Both the position numbers and the translations under genes were made by a program. 64,000 bases of DNA from Gammaproteobacteria bacterium MFB021 (GTDB lineage: Bacteria; Pseudomonadota; Gammaproteobacteria; Pseudomonadales; Halomonadaceae): assembly GCA_000737985.1 (NCBI GenBank), contig JNVT01000085.1:45228-109227 (forward strand), written 5' to 3'. Positions 40,806-50,209 of the stretch are shown here, in pieces. The notes under the pieces are model-generated. The model had not been told where the DNA came from. It searched no databases and saw nothing but the letters and a program-made list of their open reading frames with translations. Position 1 is the stretch's first letter. Every line of letters begins with the position of its first letter.

Positions 40806-41517
40806 TGTATCCATCGACCGCTCCTCGGGGGCGCCGCGCGGCGAGCCGATGCTGGATTGCCGCCAGTTGACCCGGGTTTACAGTGAAGGGCCGCAGGACA
40901 TCACCGTGCTCGATCATCTCGATCTGCAGGTCGCGGCGGGTGAGCGCGTGGCGGTGGTGGGCAGCTCGGGCTCGGGCAAGACCACGCTGCTCAATCTGCT
41001 GGGGGGGCTCGACCGCCCCAGCGGTGGCGAGGTGGTGATCGGCGGACGGTCGCTGGCGGGATTCGGCGAGGCGGCGCTGGGGCGTTTCCGCAATCGCTAT
41101 GTCGGCTTCGTCTATCAGTTCCACCATCTGCTGGCGGAGTTCACTGCCGCCGAGAACGTGGCGCTGCCGCTGATCATCCGCGGGCAGTCGCGCAAGGTAG
41201 CGTTGAAGCGTTCGCTCGAGCTGCTGACCCGGGTTGGCATGGCGCCGCGTGGTGACCACAAGCCCGGGGAGCTTTCGGGCGGCGAGCGCCAGCGCGTGGC
41301 GATCGCGCGGGCGCTGGTCACCGACCCCAGCCTGGTGCTGATGGACGAGCCCACCGGTAACCTGGACCAGACTACCGCGTCCAACATTCTGGCCCTGATG
41401 GACGAGCTCGCCTCGAGCACCGAGTGCGCCTTCGTGGTGGTCACCCACGATCCGGCGGTCGCCGATCATCAGCATCGCAAGCTGCGTCTCGACAAGGGAC
41501 GCCTGACCCCCGCCTGA
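40798..41517 (+). CDS. lolD: Lipoprotein-releasing ABC transporter ATPase LolD
   Basis: LolD powers lipoprotein release. The 239-residue ATPase has Walker A GSSGSGKTTLLNLLGG, Q-loop FVYQFHHLLAEFTAAENV, signature LSGGERQRVAIARAL, and Walker B LVLMDEPTGNLD. The FHHLL stretch is typical of LolD. The start ATG overlaps the permease gene by 8 nt, indicating coupled translation. An intrinsic terminator follows. Confidence 0.95.
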   Translation: MSDVSIDRSSGAPRGEPMLDCRQLTRVYSEGPQDITVLDHLDLQVAAGERVAVVGSSGSGKTTLLNLLGGLDRPSGGEVVIGGRSLAGFGEAALGRFRNRYVGFVYQFHHLLAEFTAAENVALPLIIRGQSRKVALKRSLELLTRVGMAPRGDHKPGELSGGERQRVAIARALVTDPSLVLMDEPTGNLDQTTASNILALMDELASSTECAFVVVTHDPAVADHQHRKLRLDKGRLTPA

Positions 41518-41550
41518 CATCGCCACCAGCCATCCCGGCTAAAGAGACGC

Positions 41551-41590
41551 GCCGCCCTGGACGATCAATCGTTCAGGGCGGCGTCGTTTT
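41551..41590 (+). terminator. Intrinsic terminator of lolCD
   Basis: GCCGCCCTGGACGA (41551-41564), loop TCAA, TCGTTCAGGGCGGC (41569-41582) with one G-U pair, then GTCGTTTT. It lies 33 nt after the lolD stop and could also serve the convergent DUF2062 gene. Confidence 0.88.
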
Positions 41591-41637
41591 GGGGCGGCCG
41601 CGTGAGGTATCGGTGGGCGAGGAGGCGGGCGCCGTGC

Positions 41638-42168
41638 TCAGTGGCGCTGGCGCCGGGCGCGATGGCGTGCCCGACGGCGCCAGCTACGCGCGATCTGCCA
41701 GCGCCAGATCAGGCGTACCAGTAGATTGCTCGAGAACGCCAGCACCAGCCCGACCAGCAGCGAGCCGACGAACAGCGGCACCACGATATGCGCCATCTGC
41801 CCGGCGATCCAGGCGGTGCTGATGTGATCGGGCACCTGGCGGGCCGGGTAGTCCATGACCCAGGCCCCGACCCGATAGTTGAAGTAGAACACCACTGGCA
41901 TGGTCAGCGGATTGGTCATCCATACCAGGCTCACCGAGAGCGGCAGGTTGCCGCGGAAGCAGTAGGCGCCGAAGGCCGCCAGCACCATCTGGAACGGAAT
42001 CGGCAGCATCGCTGAAAAGCAGCCGACCATACAGGCGTTGCCGACGCTCCGTCGTGACAGGATCCACAGTGCCGGGTCGCCCAGCATATGGTGCATGAAG
42101 CGCAGTGAGCGCGTGCGCTGCAGTCTCTCCTGACTGGGGATGTAGCGTTGTAACCATCGACGAGACAT
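41638..42168 (-). CDS. DUF2062 membrane protein
   Basis: A 176-residue inner-membrane protein of the DUF2062 family. Conserved sequence includes GNACMVGCFSAMLPIPFQMV and WMTNPLTMPVVFYFNYRVGA. Three to four hydrophobic segments are visible, the last around residues 130-155. It ends in an Arg-rich tail (RRRARHRARRQRH). Function is unknown. In Pseudomonas a member also sits between lolD and comEC. The start at ATG 42168 has only a weak ribosome binding site. Confidence 0.85.
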   Translation of the reverse strand: MSRRWLQRYIPSQERLQRTRSLRFMHHMLGDPALWILSRRSVGNACMVGCFSAMLPIPFQMVLAAFGAYCFRGNLPLSVSLVWMTNPLTMPVVFYFNYRVGAWVMDYPARQVPDHISTAWIAGQMAHIVVPLFVGSLLVGLVLAFSSNLLVRLIWRWQIARSWRRRARHRARRQRH

Positions 42169-42271
42169 GAGACCGCTCGCTGGACGAGGAGCGACCATTA
42201 TCCATACAACACCGAGGGCTCGCCATGTCTTGCAGCGGCCTTTCCCCGGCCTCGTCCGGCGCCTGCGGGCA

Positions 42272-44626
42272 ATGACAGCGCGCTGGTGGATGGGCCGGCC
42301 GGGTCTGGCGATGCCGCTGGCGCTGGCGGCGATCGCTGGCGCCCTGGCCGGCGAGGCGCTGCCCGCGGCGACCGGGATGGGGCTGGCGCTGCTGGGGGTG
42401 GCACTGCTGTCGGGTGCGGTCTGCGTGCGGGTGGTGGGGCGCAGCGGAGCCTGGAGCCTCATGAGTGGGGGGCTGTGTCTGCTGATGGCCGCCTGGTGCG
42501 CGCTGATGCTGGCCCATGACCGGGCGGGTCGACTACCCGAGGCGCTGGCGGGGCAAGAGTTTCGCCTTCAGGGTGTGGTCGAGAATCTCGAGCGCGATGA
42601 CCGGCGAACTCGCTTCGCGCTGCACGTCACCCGATGCGAGGCGTTGGCGCGGGATATCGCCTGTCCGCCGCTGGGGCGGGTGCGCCTCTCCTGGTATGCC
42701 GACAACGCTCTGGCTGCGGGGGAGCGCTGGGCGCTGACGGCGCGTCTGCGTCCGCCGCTGGGTTTTGCCAATCCGGATACTTTCGATTATGCCGCCTGGC
42801 TGCGTCGGGAGCATATCCACGCCCTGGGCTACGTGCGCACTGAGGAGACGGCGCGACGTCTGGCGCCGGCGCCGTTCTCGCTGCGCCGGGCGGCGCTCGA
42901 ACGTCTGGCCAAGGTGCCGATGAGCGCGCTCGGCAAGCGCTGGTTGGCGGCACTGACGCTGGGTGCCGCTGATGGCCTGACGGCCGCCGACTGGGAGTTG
43001 CTCAACGCCTCCGGCACCACCCACCTGATGGTGATCTCGGGCCTTCACGTGGGCATGGTGGCGACGCTGATGCTGTGGCTGTTGCGACGCCTGGCCCGCT
43101 GGTTCGCCCCGCGTGACTGGCGGCTGGTCGCGTGGCCGTGGGTGGGGGCGGCGCTGACGGCGTTCGCCTACGCCGGTCTTGCCGGTTTTGCACCGCCGAC
43201 GCTGCGAGCCGCGCTGATGACCGCGATCGGTCTATGGGTGGCCAGTGGGCGCCATGCCCCGGGCTGGTGGCAGGCGTGGTGGCTGGCTCTGGCGCTGGTG
43301 GTGTTCGCCGACCCCATGGCGCCGTGGCGTCCGGGTGTCTGGCTCTCGTTCACGGCGGTGGCGGTGCTGATTCTGGCCTGGGCGGGGCGGCCACGCCCGC
43401 GTGGGGTACGCGGCTGGTGCCTGGCGCTGCTGCGCACCCAGTGGCTGCTGGCGCCGGTGATGGCGGCGGCGGTTCTGCTCGCCTTCGGCCGGCTGGCGCC
43501 GGCGGCGCCGTTGATCAATCTGCTGGCGGTGCCCGTGGTGGGCAGTCTGATGGTGCCGTTGGGCTTCTGCGGCTGGCTCTGGGTGGCCTGGCCCACGCTG
43601 GCCGGCTGGGTATGGGCGCCGTTCGATCTGCTGGCCCGGGGCGTGGCCGCGGCGCTGGCCTGGAGTGCTCAGGTCGTGCCGCTGTGGCAGCCGGCGGCGT
43701 GGTGGCACTGGCCGCTGGCCCTGGCGCTGCTGCTATGGGCAGTGCTCTGGCTGCTCCCGGGTCTCGCCCTCAGGCTGCGGCTATGGTTCAGCACGCTGCT
43801 GCTGGTGAGCGTGGCCCTGCTGCGCGTGCCGCTGTTGCCACCGGATACGCTGGTGGTGACGGTCTACGACGTTGGCCAGGGTCAGTTGGTCGAACTGCGC
43901 ACTCGCCATCAGCGCGTGCTGGTGGATACCGGGCCGCGCTTTGGTTCCGGCTTCATGCCGCTGACGCTGCTATGGCCGCCGGGTCAGCGCTTCGATGCGG
44001 TGGTGGTGAGCCACAGTGATCGCGACCATGCCGGCGGGGTGCCGGCGCTCCGGGCCCGGCACCGCGTGGACCGCTGGTGGGCGCCGCGGGGCAATACCCT
44101 GGGCCTGCCATCGCGACCGTGCGTCGCCGGCGAGGCCTGGCGCGCGGATGGCGCCACCTGGCGGTTTTTGTCGCCGCCGCCGGGGGCGACGGCGCTGCCG
44201 CGCAACGACCGCTCCTGCGTGCTGCTGGTCACGCTCGGCTCGCGGCGGGTGCTGATCACCGGCGATGCCGGGGTCACCATCGAACGCCATCAGCTCTTGC
44301 CGCAGCTGGGTGGGGGGCGTATCGACGTGCTTGTGGCCGGTCACCACGGCAGCGCCACCAGCTCGGCGCCGACCTTCGTGACGGCGACGCGTCCGCGGGA
44401 GGTGGTCTTCAGCAGTGGCCGCCACAACCCCTTCGGCCATCCCCGAGAGGCTGTGGTCGCGCGTTTCCTGGCGGCGGGTAGCCGCGTCTGGAACACCGCC
44501 TACGACGGCGCCGTGCGCCTTGTGCTCAGCGCGGGCGGCATTGAGGTCGAGACCCAGCGCCATCCGGGCTGGTCGCGCCGGGCGACTGTCGACGCCGGGG
44601 ATGTTGGGGTAGAATCCAGCCCCTGA
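42272..44626 (+). CDS. comEC: ComEC/Rec2-type DNA uptake channel
   Basis: ComEC moves single-stranded DNA across the inner membrane in natural transformation. The product (784 aa from ATG 42272) has N-terminal membrane helices, an OB-like domain, the competence domain with many helices (NASGTTHLMVISGLHVGMVA, FAYAGLAGFAPPTLRAALMT), and a C-terminal metallo-beta-lactamase-like domain (VVVSHSDRDHAGGVPAL, VAGHHGSATSS). The start is uncertain: the frame is open to 42167, overlapping DUF2062, and no strong ribosome binding site is visible. The gene is full length, so competence is plausible if the pilus genes exist elsewhere. Confidence 0.9.
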   Translation: MTARWWMGRPGLAMPLALAAIAGALAGEALPAATGMGLALLGVALLSGAVCVRVVGRSGAWSLMSGGLCLLMAAWCALMLAHDRAGRLPEALAGQEFRLQGVVENLERDDRRTRFALHVTRCEALARDIACPPLGRVRLSWYADNALAAGERWALTARLRPPLGFANPDTFDYAAWLRREHIHALGYVRTEETARRLAPAPFSLRRAALERLAKVPMSALGKRWLAALTLGAADGLTAADWELLNASGTTHLMVISGLHVGMVATLMLWLLRRLARWFAPRDWRLVAWPWVGAALTAFAYAGLAGFAPPTLRAALMTAIGLWVASGRHAPGWWQAWWLALALVVFADPMAPWRPGVWLSFTAVAVLILAWAGRPRPRGVRGWCLALLRTQWLLAPVMAAAVLLAFGRLAPAAPLINLLAVPVVGSLMVPLGFCGWLWVAWPTLAGWVWAPFDLLARGVAAALAWSAQVVPLWQPAAWWHWPLALALLLWAVLWLLPGLALRLRLWFSTLLLVSVALLRVPLLPPDTLVVTVYDVGQGQLVELRTRHQRVLVDTGPRFGSGFMPLTLLWPPGQRFDAVVVSHSDRDHAGGVPALRARHRVDRWWAPRGNTLGLPSRPCVAGEAWRADGATWRFLSPPPGATALPRNDRSCVLLVTLGSRRVLITGDAGVTIERHQLLPQLGGGRIDVLVAGHHGSATSSAPTFVTATRPREVVFSSGRHNPFGHPREAVVARFLAAGSRVWNTAYDGAVRLVLSAGGIEVETQRHPGWSRRATVDAGDVGVESSP

Positions 44627-44749
44627 ATGCGCCCGCGGCGCGTGTCGCTGGCCTGATGCATATCGCCCCGCGCCGGCGCTGGCCCGGCCTCCCGCTAGGC
44701 CCGCACGTTCGCGGGCGACGCTCTCTCTATCCAGTCGAACGGGGTTACC

Positions 44750-46489
44750 GTGTCACAAGCTTCCAGTTGGGCACTCTATCGACGCCTTCTCACTTATGTG
44801 CACTCGGAGTGGCGCTCCTTTGCGCTGGCAGTCGTGGGCTACGCCATCTATGCGGCTTCCAGCACCGCGCTGGCGGAGATGATGAAACGGCTGATCGACG
44901 GCATCCAGCATCCCGATGCCGACTTCCGCTACTTTCTGCCGCTGTTCGTGGTGCTGATGTTCGCCGCGCGGGGAGTGGGCACCTTCCTCGGCACCTACTA
45001 CATGAGCAACGTGGCACGTAACGTGGTGCACAAGCTGCGCTGCAACGTCTTCAACCATATGCTGCATCTGCCGGGGCGCTTCTTCGACATGCACTCCAGC
45101 GGGCATCTGATCTCGCGCGTGACCTATCACGTCGAGCAGGTCACCGGTGCGGCGACCAACGCCATCACCGTCATCCTGCGTGAGGGGCTCTTCGTCGTCG
45201 GCCTGATCGGCTATCTGCTATGGACCAACTGGCTGCTGACGCTGATCTTCATGGCGGTGACGCCGCTGATCGGGCTGGTGGTGCGCTATACAAGCAAGCG
45301 CTTTCGGCGTATCTCCCGGCGCATCCAGAATTCGATGGGGGATGTCACGCATGTCGCTTCCGAGGCGCTGACCGGCTATCGCGTGGTGCGTACTCACGGC
45401 GCCGAAGCGTACGAGAAGCAACGCTTCGAGGCGGCGAGCAACTACAACCGCGAGCAGAGCATCAAGGAGGCGATGACCAAGGCCACCAGCACCCCGGTGA
45501 TTCAACTACTGGTGGCCCTGGCGCTGGCGGGTCTGGTATGGCTGGCCATGGCCCCCGAACTGATGAATGCCATGACCCCCGGTGAGTTCGTCGCCTTCAT
45601 CACCGCCGCATCGCTGATGGCCAAGCCGATTCGCTCGCTCACCGACGTCAACAGCATCATCCAGAAAGGGCTTTCTGCCTCCCAGGAGCTGTTCGGCCTG
45701 CTCGAGCAGCCGACCGAGGTCGACGAAGGCCAGCGCGAGCCGCATCGGCTGACCGGCCAGGTACGGTTCGAGGGCGTGCGCTTCGCCTACGCCGAGGGAC
45801 AGCCCGAGGTGCTCAAGGGCATTGACCTGGAAGTGCCGGCGGGGCGGATGGTGGCCATCGTCGGACGCTCGGGCAGCGGCAAGTCCACTCTGATGAGCCT
45901 GCTGCCGCGCTTCTATCGGCCCACCGCCGGGCGTATTCTGATCGACGACATCGACATCCAGGAATACCAGCTTTCGCCACTGCGCCAGCAGATCGCCCTG
46001 GTTTCGCAGCAGGTGACGCTGTTCAATACCACGATCGCCGAGAATATCGCCTACGGCGCGCCCGAGGCATCGAGAGAATCGGTGATCGCCAGCGCCAAGG
46101 CTGCCTATGCGCATGAGTTCATCGAGCGCCTGCCGCAGGGCTACGATACGCTGGTCGGCGATAACGGTGTCATGCTCTCCGGCGGCCAGCGCCAGCGCCT
46201 GGCGATCGCCCGCGCGATCTTCAAGGACGCCCCGGTACTGATTCTCGACGAGGCGACCTCGGCGCTGGATACCGAGTCAGAGCGCTATATCCAGCAAGCG
46301 CTGGAGACGGTCTGCCGGGGGCGCACCACCTTCGTCATCGCCCACCGCCTGTCGACCATCGAGCGTGCCGATCGCATCGTGGTGATGGAGCAGGGGGAGC
46401 TGATCGAGAGCGGCACCCACGCCGAGCTGCTGGCTCAGGAGGGCGCCTATGCCTCGCTCTATCGGCTGCAGTTCCAGGAGCAGACGTGA
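44750..46489 (+). CDS. msbA: Lipid A export ABC transporter MsbA
   Basis: MsbA flips core-lipid A across the inner membrane. The 579-residue half-transporter has a six-helix membrane domain (residues 1 to about 325) and an ATPase domain with Walker A VGRSGSGKSTLMSLLPRF, signature LSGGQRQRLAIARAI, Walker B VLILDEATSALD and the H-loop VIAHRLSTIERAD. GTG start at 44750. It overlaps lpxK by 4 nt, the enteric msbA-lpxK arrangement. Confidence 0.95.
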   Translation: MSQASSWALYRRLLTYVHSEWRSFALAVVGYAIYAASSTALAEMMKRLIDGIQHPDADFRYFLPLFVVLMFAARGVGTFLGTYYMSNVARNVVHKLRCNVFNHMLHLPGRFFDMHSSGHLISRVTYHVEQVTGAATNAITVILREGLFVVGLIGYLLWTNWLLTLIFMAVTPLIGLVVRYTSKRFRRISRRIQNSMGDVTHVASEALTGYRVVRTHGAEAYEKQRFEAASNYNREQSIKEAMTKATSTPVIQLLVALALAGLVWLAMAPELMNAMTPGEFVAFITAASLMAKPIRSLTDVNSIIQKGLSASQELFGLLEQPTEVDEGQREPHRLTGQVRFEGVRFAYAEGQPEVLKGIDLEVPAGRMVAIVGRSGSGKSTLMSLLPRFYRPTAGRILIDDIDIQEYQLSPLRQQIALVSQQVTLFNTTIAENIAYGAPEASRESVIASAKAAYAHEFIERLPQGYDTLVGDNGVMLSGGQRQRLAIARAIFKDAPVLILDEATSALDTESERYIQQALETVCRGRTTFVIAHRLSTIERADRIVVMEQGELIESGTHAELLAQEGAYASLYRLQFQEQT

Positions 46490-47502
46490 CGCCACTCGAG
46501 CGCGCCTGGTACCAGGGGGCCCCCTGGCTGCCGCTGCTCCAGCCACTCGAGGCACTTTACCGCGGCGCCGTGAGTCGCCGCCGCGCGGCTTATCGCCAGG
46601 GGCGGCGCGAGGTGTGGCAGCCGCCGGTACCGCTGGTGGTGGTGGGCAATCTGAGCGTGGGTGGCACCGGCAAGTCGCCGCTGGTGGCCTGGCTGACCGA
46701 GTGGCTGGTGGCCCGTGGCTGGCGCCCGGGGATCGTCTCGCGTGGCTATGGCGGCAAGGCGCCTGCCTATCCGCTGCTGGTCGACGCCGCCACGCCGGTA
46801 GCGCACAGCGGTGACGAGCCGCTGATGCTGGCACAGCAGAGTGGGGTTGCGGTGGCGGTCGACCCGCGCCGCCCGCGCGCCGCCCAGGCGCTGATCGAGG
46901 CGCGTGGCTGCGACGTGCTGCTGGCGGACGACGGCTTGCAGCATTACGCCCTGGGGCGGACACTCGAGATCGCGGTGGTCGATGGCCAACGCGGTTTCGG
47001 TAATCGTCACTGCTTGCCACGCGGCCCCCTGCGTGAGCCCCTGGAGCGCCTGGCGGCGGTCGATGCGCTGATCGGTAACGGGGGGCTCGAACCGCTGGGC
47101 GACAACGACGCCCCCGGGGTGCCACGCTTCGCCATGCAGGTACGTCCACGCGCCTGGCGCCATCTGCTCAGCGGCGCGACCCGGCCGATCGAGACGCCGC
47201 CGTTCGCCACCGCTGCGCCGGTGGAGGCGCTGGCGGGAATCGGCCATCCGCAGCGCTTCTTCGACACGCTGACCGCGCTGGGTGTGGCCCATCGCGCCCA
47301 TCGCTTCGCCGATCACCACGCCTTCAGCGCCGACGACCTGCCTGCCGGCGATCGGCCGATCGTGATGACGGCCAAGGATGGGGTCAAGTGTCGCGACTTC
47401 GCCGACGAGCGCTGCTGGGTGCTGGATGTGATCGCCGCGCCGGATGCCGGCTTCGAACGGTGGTGGGCAGCGCGCGTCGAGCAGTGGCGCCAGCCAACCT
47501 GA
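46486..47502 (+). CDS. lpxK: Tetraacyldisaccharide 4'-kinase
   Basis: LpxK phosphorylates the 4' position of the lipid A disaccharide at the inner membrane. The 338-residue protein has an N-terminal membrane-associated helix and the P-loop VVVGNLSVGGTGKSPLVAWL. DDGLQHYALGR contains the conserved acidic residues, and HRFADHHAFSADDL is a family motif. It overlaps msbA by 4 nt. Confidence 0.95.
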   Translation: MTPLERAWYQGAPWLPLLQPLEALYRGAVSRRRAAYRQGRREVWQPPVPLVVVGNLSVGGTGKSPLVAWLTEWLVARGWRPGIVSRGYGGKAPAYPLLVDAATPVAHSGDEPLMLAQQSGVAVAVDPRRPRAAQALIEARGCDVLLADDGLQHYALGRTLEIAVVDGQRGFGNRHCLPRGPLREPLERLAAVDALIGNGGLEPLGDNDAPGVPRFAMQVRPRAWRHLLSGATRPIETPPFATAAPVEALAGIGHPQRFFDTLTALGVAHRAHRFADHHAFSADDLPAGDRPIVMTAKDGVKCRDFADERCWVLDVIAAPDAGFERWWAARVEQWRQPT

Positions 47503-47623
47503 TCGCCACGCCGGTGTTGTTTCCCAGCGAAGACGAAGAAAGACAGCGAACGAAAGACGCCGGCCACCAGAGAGATATCGCGGACGGACCTCTGTCCGCC
47601 CTGAATCGCCACGAGGAGAGACC

Positions 47624-47824
47624 ATGGACAAGGAACTGATAGCGATGCTGATCTGTCCCGTCAGCCACAGCGAGCTGACCTTCGACCGCGAACGCAACGA
47701 ACTCAAGAGCTCGGTCAGCGGGTTGGCTTACCCGATCCGTGACGGCATCCCGGTGATGCTGGAGAGCGAGGCCCGGGTGATGAGCACCGAGGAGAAGCTC
47801 GGCAAGGCGGCGCCGGCACCATGA
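47624..47824 (+). CDS. ycaR: YcaR / Trm112-like small zinc-ribbon-fold protein
   Basis: A 66-residue Trm112p-like protein that normally lies between lpxK and kdsB. The start is ATG 47624 with GAGGAGAG upstream. It begins [20 protein letters not shown] and contains [18 protein letters not shown]. Only one cysteine remains in the CPxC-like position, so it probably does not bind zinc. Function is unclear. It overlaps kdsB by 4 nt. Confidence 0.92.
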   Translation: MDKELIAMLICPVSHSELTFDRERNELKSSVSGLAYPIRDGIPVMLESEARVMSTEEKLGKAAPAP

Positions 47825-48597
47825 GTGAATTCGTCGTCGTCATTCCGGCCCGCTACGGGTCGAGCCGTCTGCCCGGCAAGCCGCTGATGGAGATCGCCGG
47901 CCTGCCGATGGTGCAGCATGTGTGGCAGCGCGCCGGCGAGAGCCGTGCTTCACGGATCGTGATCGCCACCGATGATGCGCGGATCGAGGCCGCGGCGCGC
48001 GCGTTCGGCGCCGAGGTCGTGATGACCCGCGGCGATCACCCCTCCGGGACCGACCGCCTGGCCGAGGTCGCCGAGGCGCTGGCGCTGGCGGCCGATACCC
48101 TGGTGGTCAACGTGCAGGGCGATGAGCCGTTGCTGCCGGCCGCGGCCATCGACCTGGTGGCGCAGCGCCTGGCAGCCGATCCGCGTGCGTCGATCGCCAC
48201 CCTGGCCGAGCCGATCCACGATGTGGAGACGCTGTTCAACCCCAACGTGGTCAAGGTGATCACCGATTTCAGCGGGCGGGCTCTCTATTTCTCACGAGCG
48301 CCGATCCCCTGGGATCGCAATGCCTGGAAGACTCAGCCGCCGACGCTACTGGAGACCGATGCCTGGCGCCGACATATCGGGCTCTACGCCTATCGCGCCG
48401 GCTTTCTCGCCGAGTACGTGACCTGGCCGCCGGCGCCGCTGGAACAGCTCGAGCAGTTGGAACAGCTGCGCGCGCTGCAGCATGGCCACCTGATCCAGGT
48501 TGCCGACGTCACCTCACCCTATCCCGGCGGTGTCGACACCCAAGAGGATCTGGAGCGGGTGCGCGAGCACTTCACCACACGGGGGCCGCATGGCTGA
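47821..48597 (+). CDS. kdsB: 3-deoxy-manno-octulosonate cytidylyltransferase
   Basis: KdsB activates Kdo as CMP-Kdo for the LPS inner core. The 258-residue protein has the nucleotide-binding start [32 protein letters not shown], and the metal and Kdo-binding [11 protein letters not shown] and [13 protein letters not shown]. It overlaps ycaR by 4 nt and ptpA by 8 nt. Confidence 0.96.
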   Translation: MSEFVVVIPARYGSSRLPGKPLMEIAGLPMVQHVWQRAGESRASRIVIATDDARIEAAARAFGAEVVMTRGDHPSGTDRLAEVAEALALAADTLVVNVQGDEPLLPAAAIDLVAQRLAADPRASIATLAEPIHDVETLFNPNVVKVITDFSGRALYFSRAPIPWDRNAWKTQPPTLLETDAWRRHIGLYAYRAGFLAEYVTWPPAPLEQLEQLEQLRALQHGHLIQVADVTSPYPGGVDTQEDLERVREHFTTRGPHG

Positions 48598-49093
48598 ACG
48601 TGAGCCGAGTTATCGGGTGCTCTTCGTTTGCCTGGGTAACATCTGCCGTTCACCGACTGCCGAAGGCATGCTGCGCCAGCGCCTGATGCGGCTGGGTCTG
48701 AGTGCGCGCGTCGCGGTCGACTCCTGCGGCACCGGGGCCTGGCATGTGGGGCAGCCGCCGGATCTGCGCGCCCAGCGCGTGGCACGGGAGCGGGGTATAG
48801 ACCTCAGCGGGCTGCGCGCCCGTCAGCTGGTGCGCGAGGATTTCGAGCGCTTCGACGAGATACTGGTCATGGATGGTGACAATCTCGAACAGGCGCTGAT
48901 GCTGGCGCCGGCTGCGAGTCGAGCGCGGGTCGTGCGGCTGCTGTCCTACCTCGGCGAGCCCGAGAGCGATGTGCCCGACCCCTACTATGGCGGTGATGCC
49001 GGATTCACGTTTGCCATCGAGCGGATCGAGGCAGCGGTGGCCGGCCTGGCCGAGAGCCTTGCCCAGCGCTTGTCGGCGGCGCCCCATGCGTGA
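48590..49093 (+). CDS. ptpA: Low-molecular-weight protein tyrosine phosphatase
   Basis: A 167-residue cytoplasmic phosphatase of the arsenate reductase-like LMW-PTP fold. The active-site loop is [13 protein letters not shown] with C14 nucleophile and R20. The general acid is the Asp in [13 protein letters not shown]. The substrate is unknown; some relatives act on tyrosine kinases of polysaccharide export. ATG 48590 overlaps the kdsB stop and its end overlaps murB by 8 nt. The position between kdsB and murB is shared with Pseudomonas. Confidence 0.93.
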   Translation: MAEREPSYRVLFVCLGNICRSPTAEGMLRQRLMRLGLSARVAVDSCGTGAWHVGQPPDLRAQRVARERGIDLSGLRARQLVREDFERFDEILVMDGDNLEQALMLAPAASRARVVRLLSYLGEPESDVPDPYYGGDAGFTFAIERIEAAVAGLAESLAQRLSAAPHA

Positions 49094-50117
49094 GCCTGAG
49101 GCGCTGGAATACGCGCGCGATCTCAGTCGTGCCAACACCATGGCACTGCCATGTATCGCCGAGCGCTTTTGGTGCGCACGGGATAGTGCCGCGGTCGCCG
49201 CGGCGCTGCGTCTGGCCAATGCCAACGATTGGCCCCTGAGCGTGCTCGGCGGGGGGAGTAACCTGCTGCTCCCGGCGCATCTCGCCGGCCTGACGCTGGT
49301 GCCCGAGCTGCCCGATATCGTCTTCACCCCGGGTGAGGGCGGCAGCGTGGTGGTCGAGGTGGGGGCTGGCGTCGGCTGGCATGCGCTGGTGACGGCGTGC
49401 GTCGAGCGCGGGCTGTGGGGGATCGAGAATCTGGCGTTGATCCCCGGGCTTGCCGGGGCCGCGCCGATCCAGAATATCGGTGCCTACGGCGTGGAGCTCA
49501 GCGATGTGCTGCTCTGGGTCGAGTTCGTCGATCGCCGCGACGGCCAGTGCCATCGGCTGACGTCCGCGTCCTGTGCGCTCGGTTACCGTGACAGCGTGTT
49601 CAAGCGCGAGCTGGCCAATCAGGTCGTGATCACGCGGCTGGCGCTGCGCCTTTCTCGCCGCGCTTCTCCGCAGCTGGATTACGGTGTGCTCGCCGAGCGG
49701 GTGTCGAAGTGCCCGGATCTGCAGGAGATCTTCTCAGCCATCTGCGCCATCCGCCGCGAGAAGCTGCCCGATCCGCGGGAGTTGCCCAACGCGGGTAGTT
49801 TCTTCAAGAACCCCGTGGTGTCCGCGTCGCGTGCAGCGCAGTTGACGCAGCGCTACCCCGAGCTGCCGTATTACCCCCAGCCCGACGGCCAGGTCAAGCT
49901 GGCCGCTGGCTGGTTGATCGAACGCTGTGGTCTGAAGGGATGGCGGCAGGGCGCCTTCGGCGTGCACGACCGCCAGGCGCTGGTGCTGGTGCATTTCGGC
50001 GGCGGTGATCTTGCCGAGCTGCTGGCGTTCGCCACGGCGATTGCAGAGCATGTGGACGATACCTTCGGCATCAGGCTGGAGCGCGAGCCGCGCCAGGTGC
50101 ATGAGGCTGAAGCCTAG
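49086..50117 (+). CDS. murB: UDP-N-acetylenolpyruvoylglucosamine reductase
   Basis: MurB reduces UDP-GlcNAc-enolpyruvate to UDP-MurNAc with NADPH. The 343-residue, type I (E. coli-like) protein has the FAD-binding LSVLGGGSNLLLPAHLAG and LALIPGLAGAAPIQNIGAYG. The proton donor is S238 in PNAGSFFKNPVV. ATG 49086 overlaps ptpA. The gene ends the msbA-to-murB run, followed by a bidirectional terminator. Confidence 0.95.
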   Translation: MREPEALEYARDLSRANTMALPCIAERFWCARDSAAVAAALRLANANDWPLSVLGGGSNLLLPAHLAGLTLVPELPDIVFTPGEGGSVVVEVGAGVGWHALVTACVERGLWGIENLALIPGLAGAAPIQNIGAYGVELSDVLLWVEFVDRRDGQCHRLTSASCALGYRDSVFKRELANQVVITRLALRLSRRASPQLDYGVLAERVSKCPDLQEIFSAICAIRREKLPDPRELPNAGSFFKNPVVSASRAAQLTQRYPELPYYPQPDGQVKLAAGWLIERCGLKGWRQGAFGVHDRQALVLVHFGGGDLAELLAFATAIAEHVDDTFGIRLEREPRQVHEAEA

Positions 50118-50162
50118 CGCCATATCTGCTTCACCGGCGGATCGATATCGCTGGCCCTGACA

Positions 50163-50196
50163 GCAAAAAGCCCAGACCGAGGTCTGGGCTTTTTGC
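50163..50196. terminator. Bidirectional intrinsic terminator murB / rne
   Basis: GCAAAAAGCCCAGACC (50163-50178), loop GA, GGTCTGGGCTTTTTGC (50181-50196). A perfect 16-bp inverted repeat with an A-tract on one side and a T-tract on the other, so it can end both murB (plus) and rne (minus) transcripts. Confidence 0.96.
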
Positions 50197-50209
50197 GTTC
50201 TGGGCGCGT

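Noticed and set aside
42147..42154. GTTGTAAC, identical to part of the E. coli Ter core
   Set aside because: The flanking bases do not match Ter, it lies inside the DUF2062 coding region, and one or two such 8-mers are expected by chance in 64 kb.
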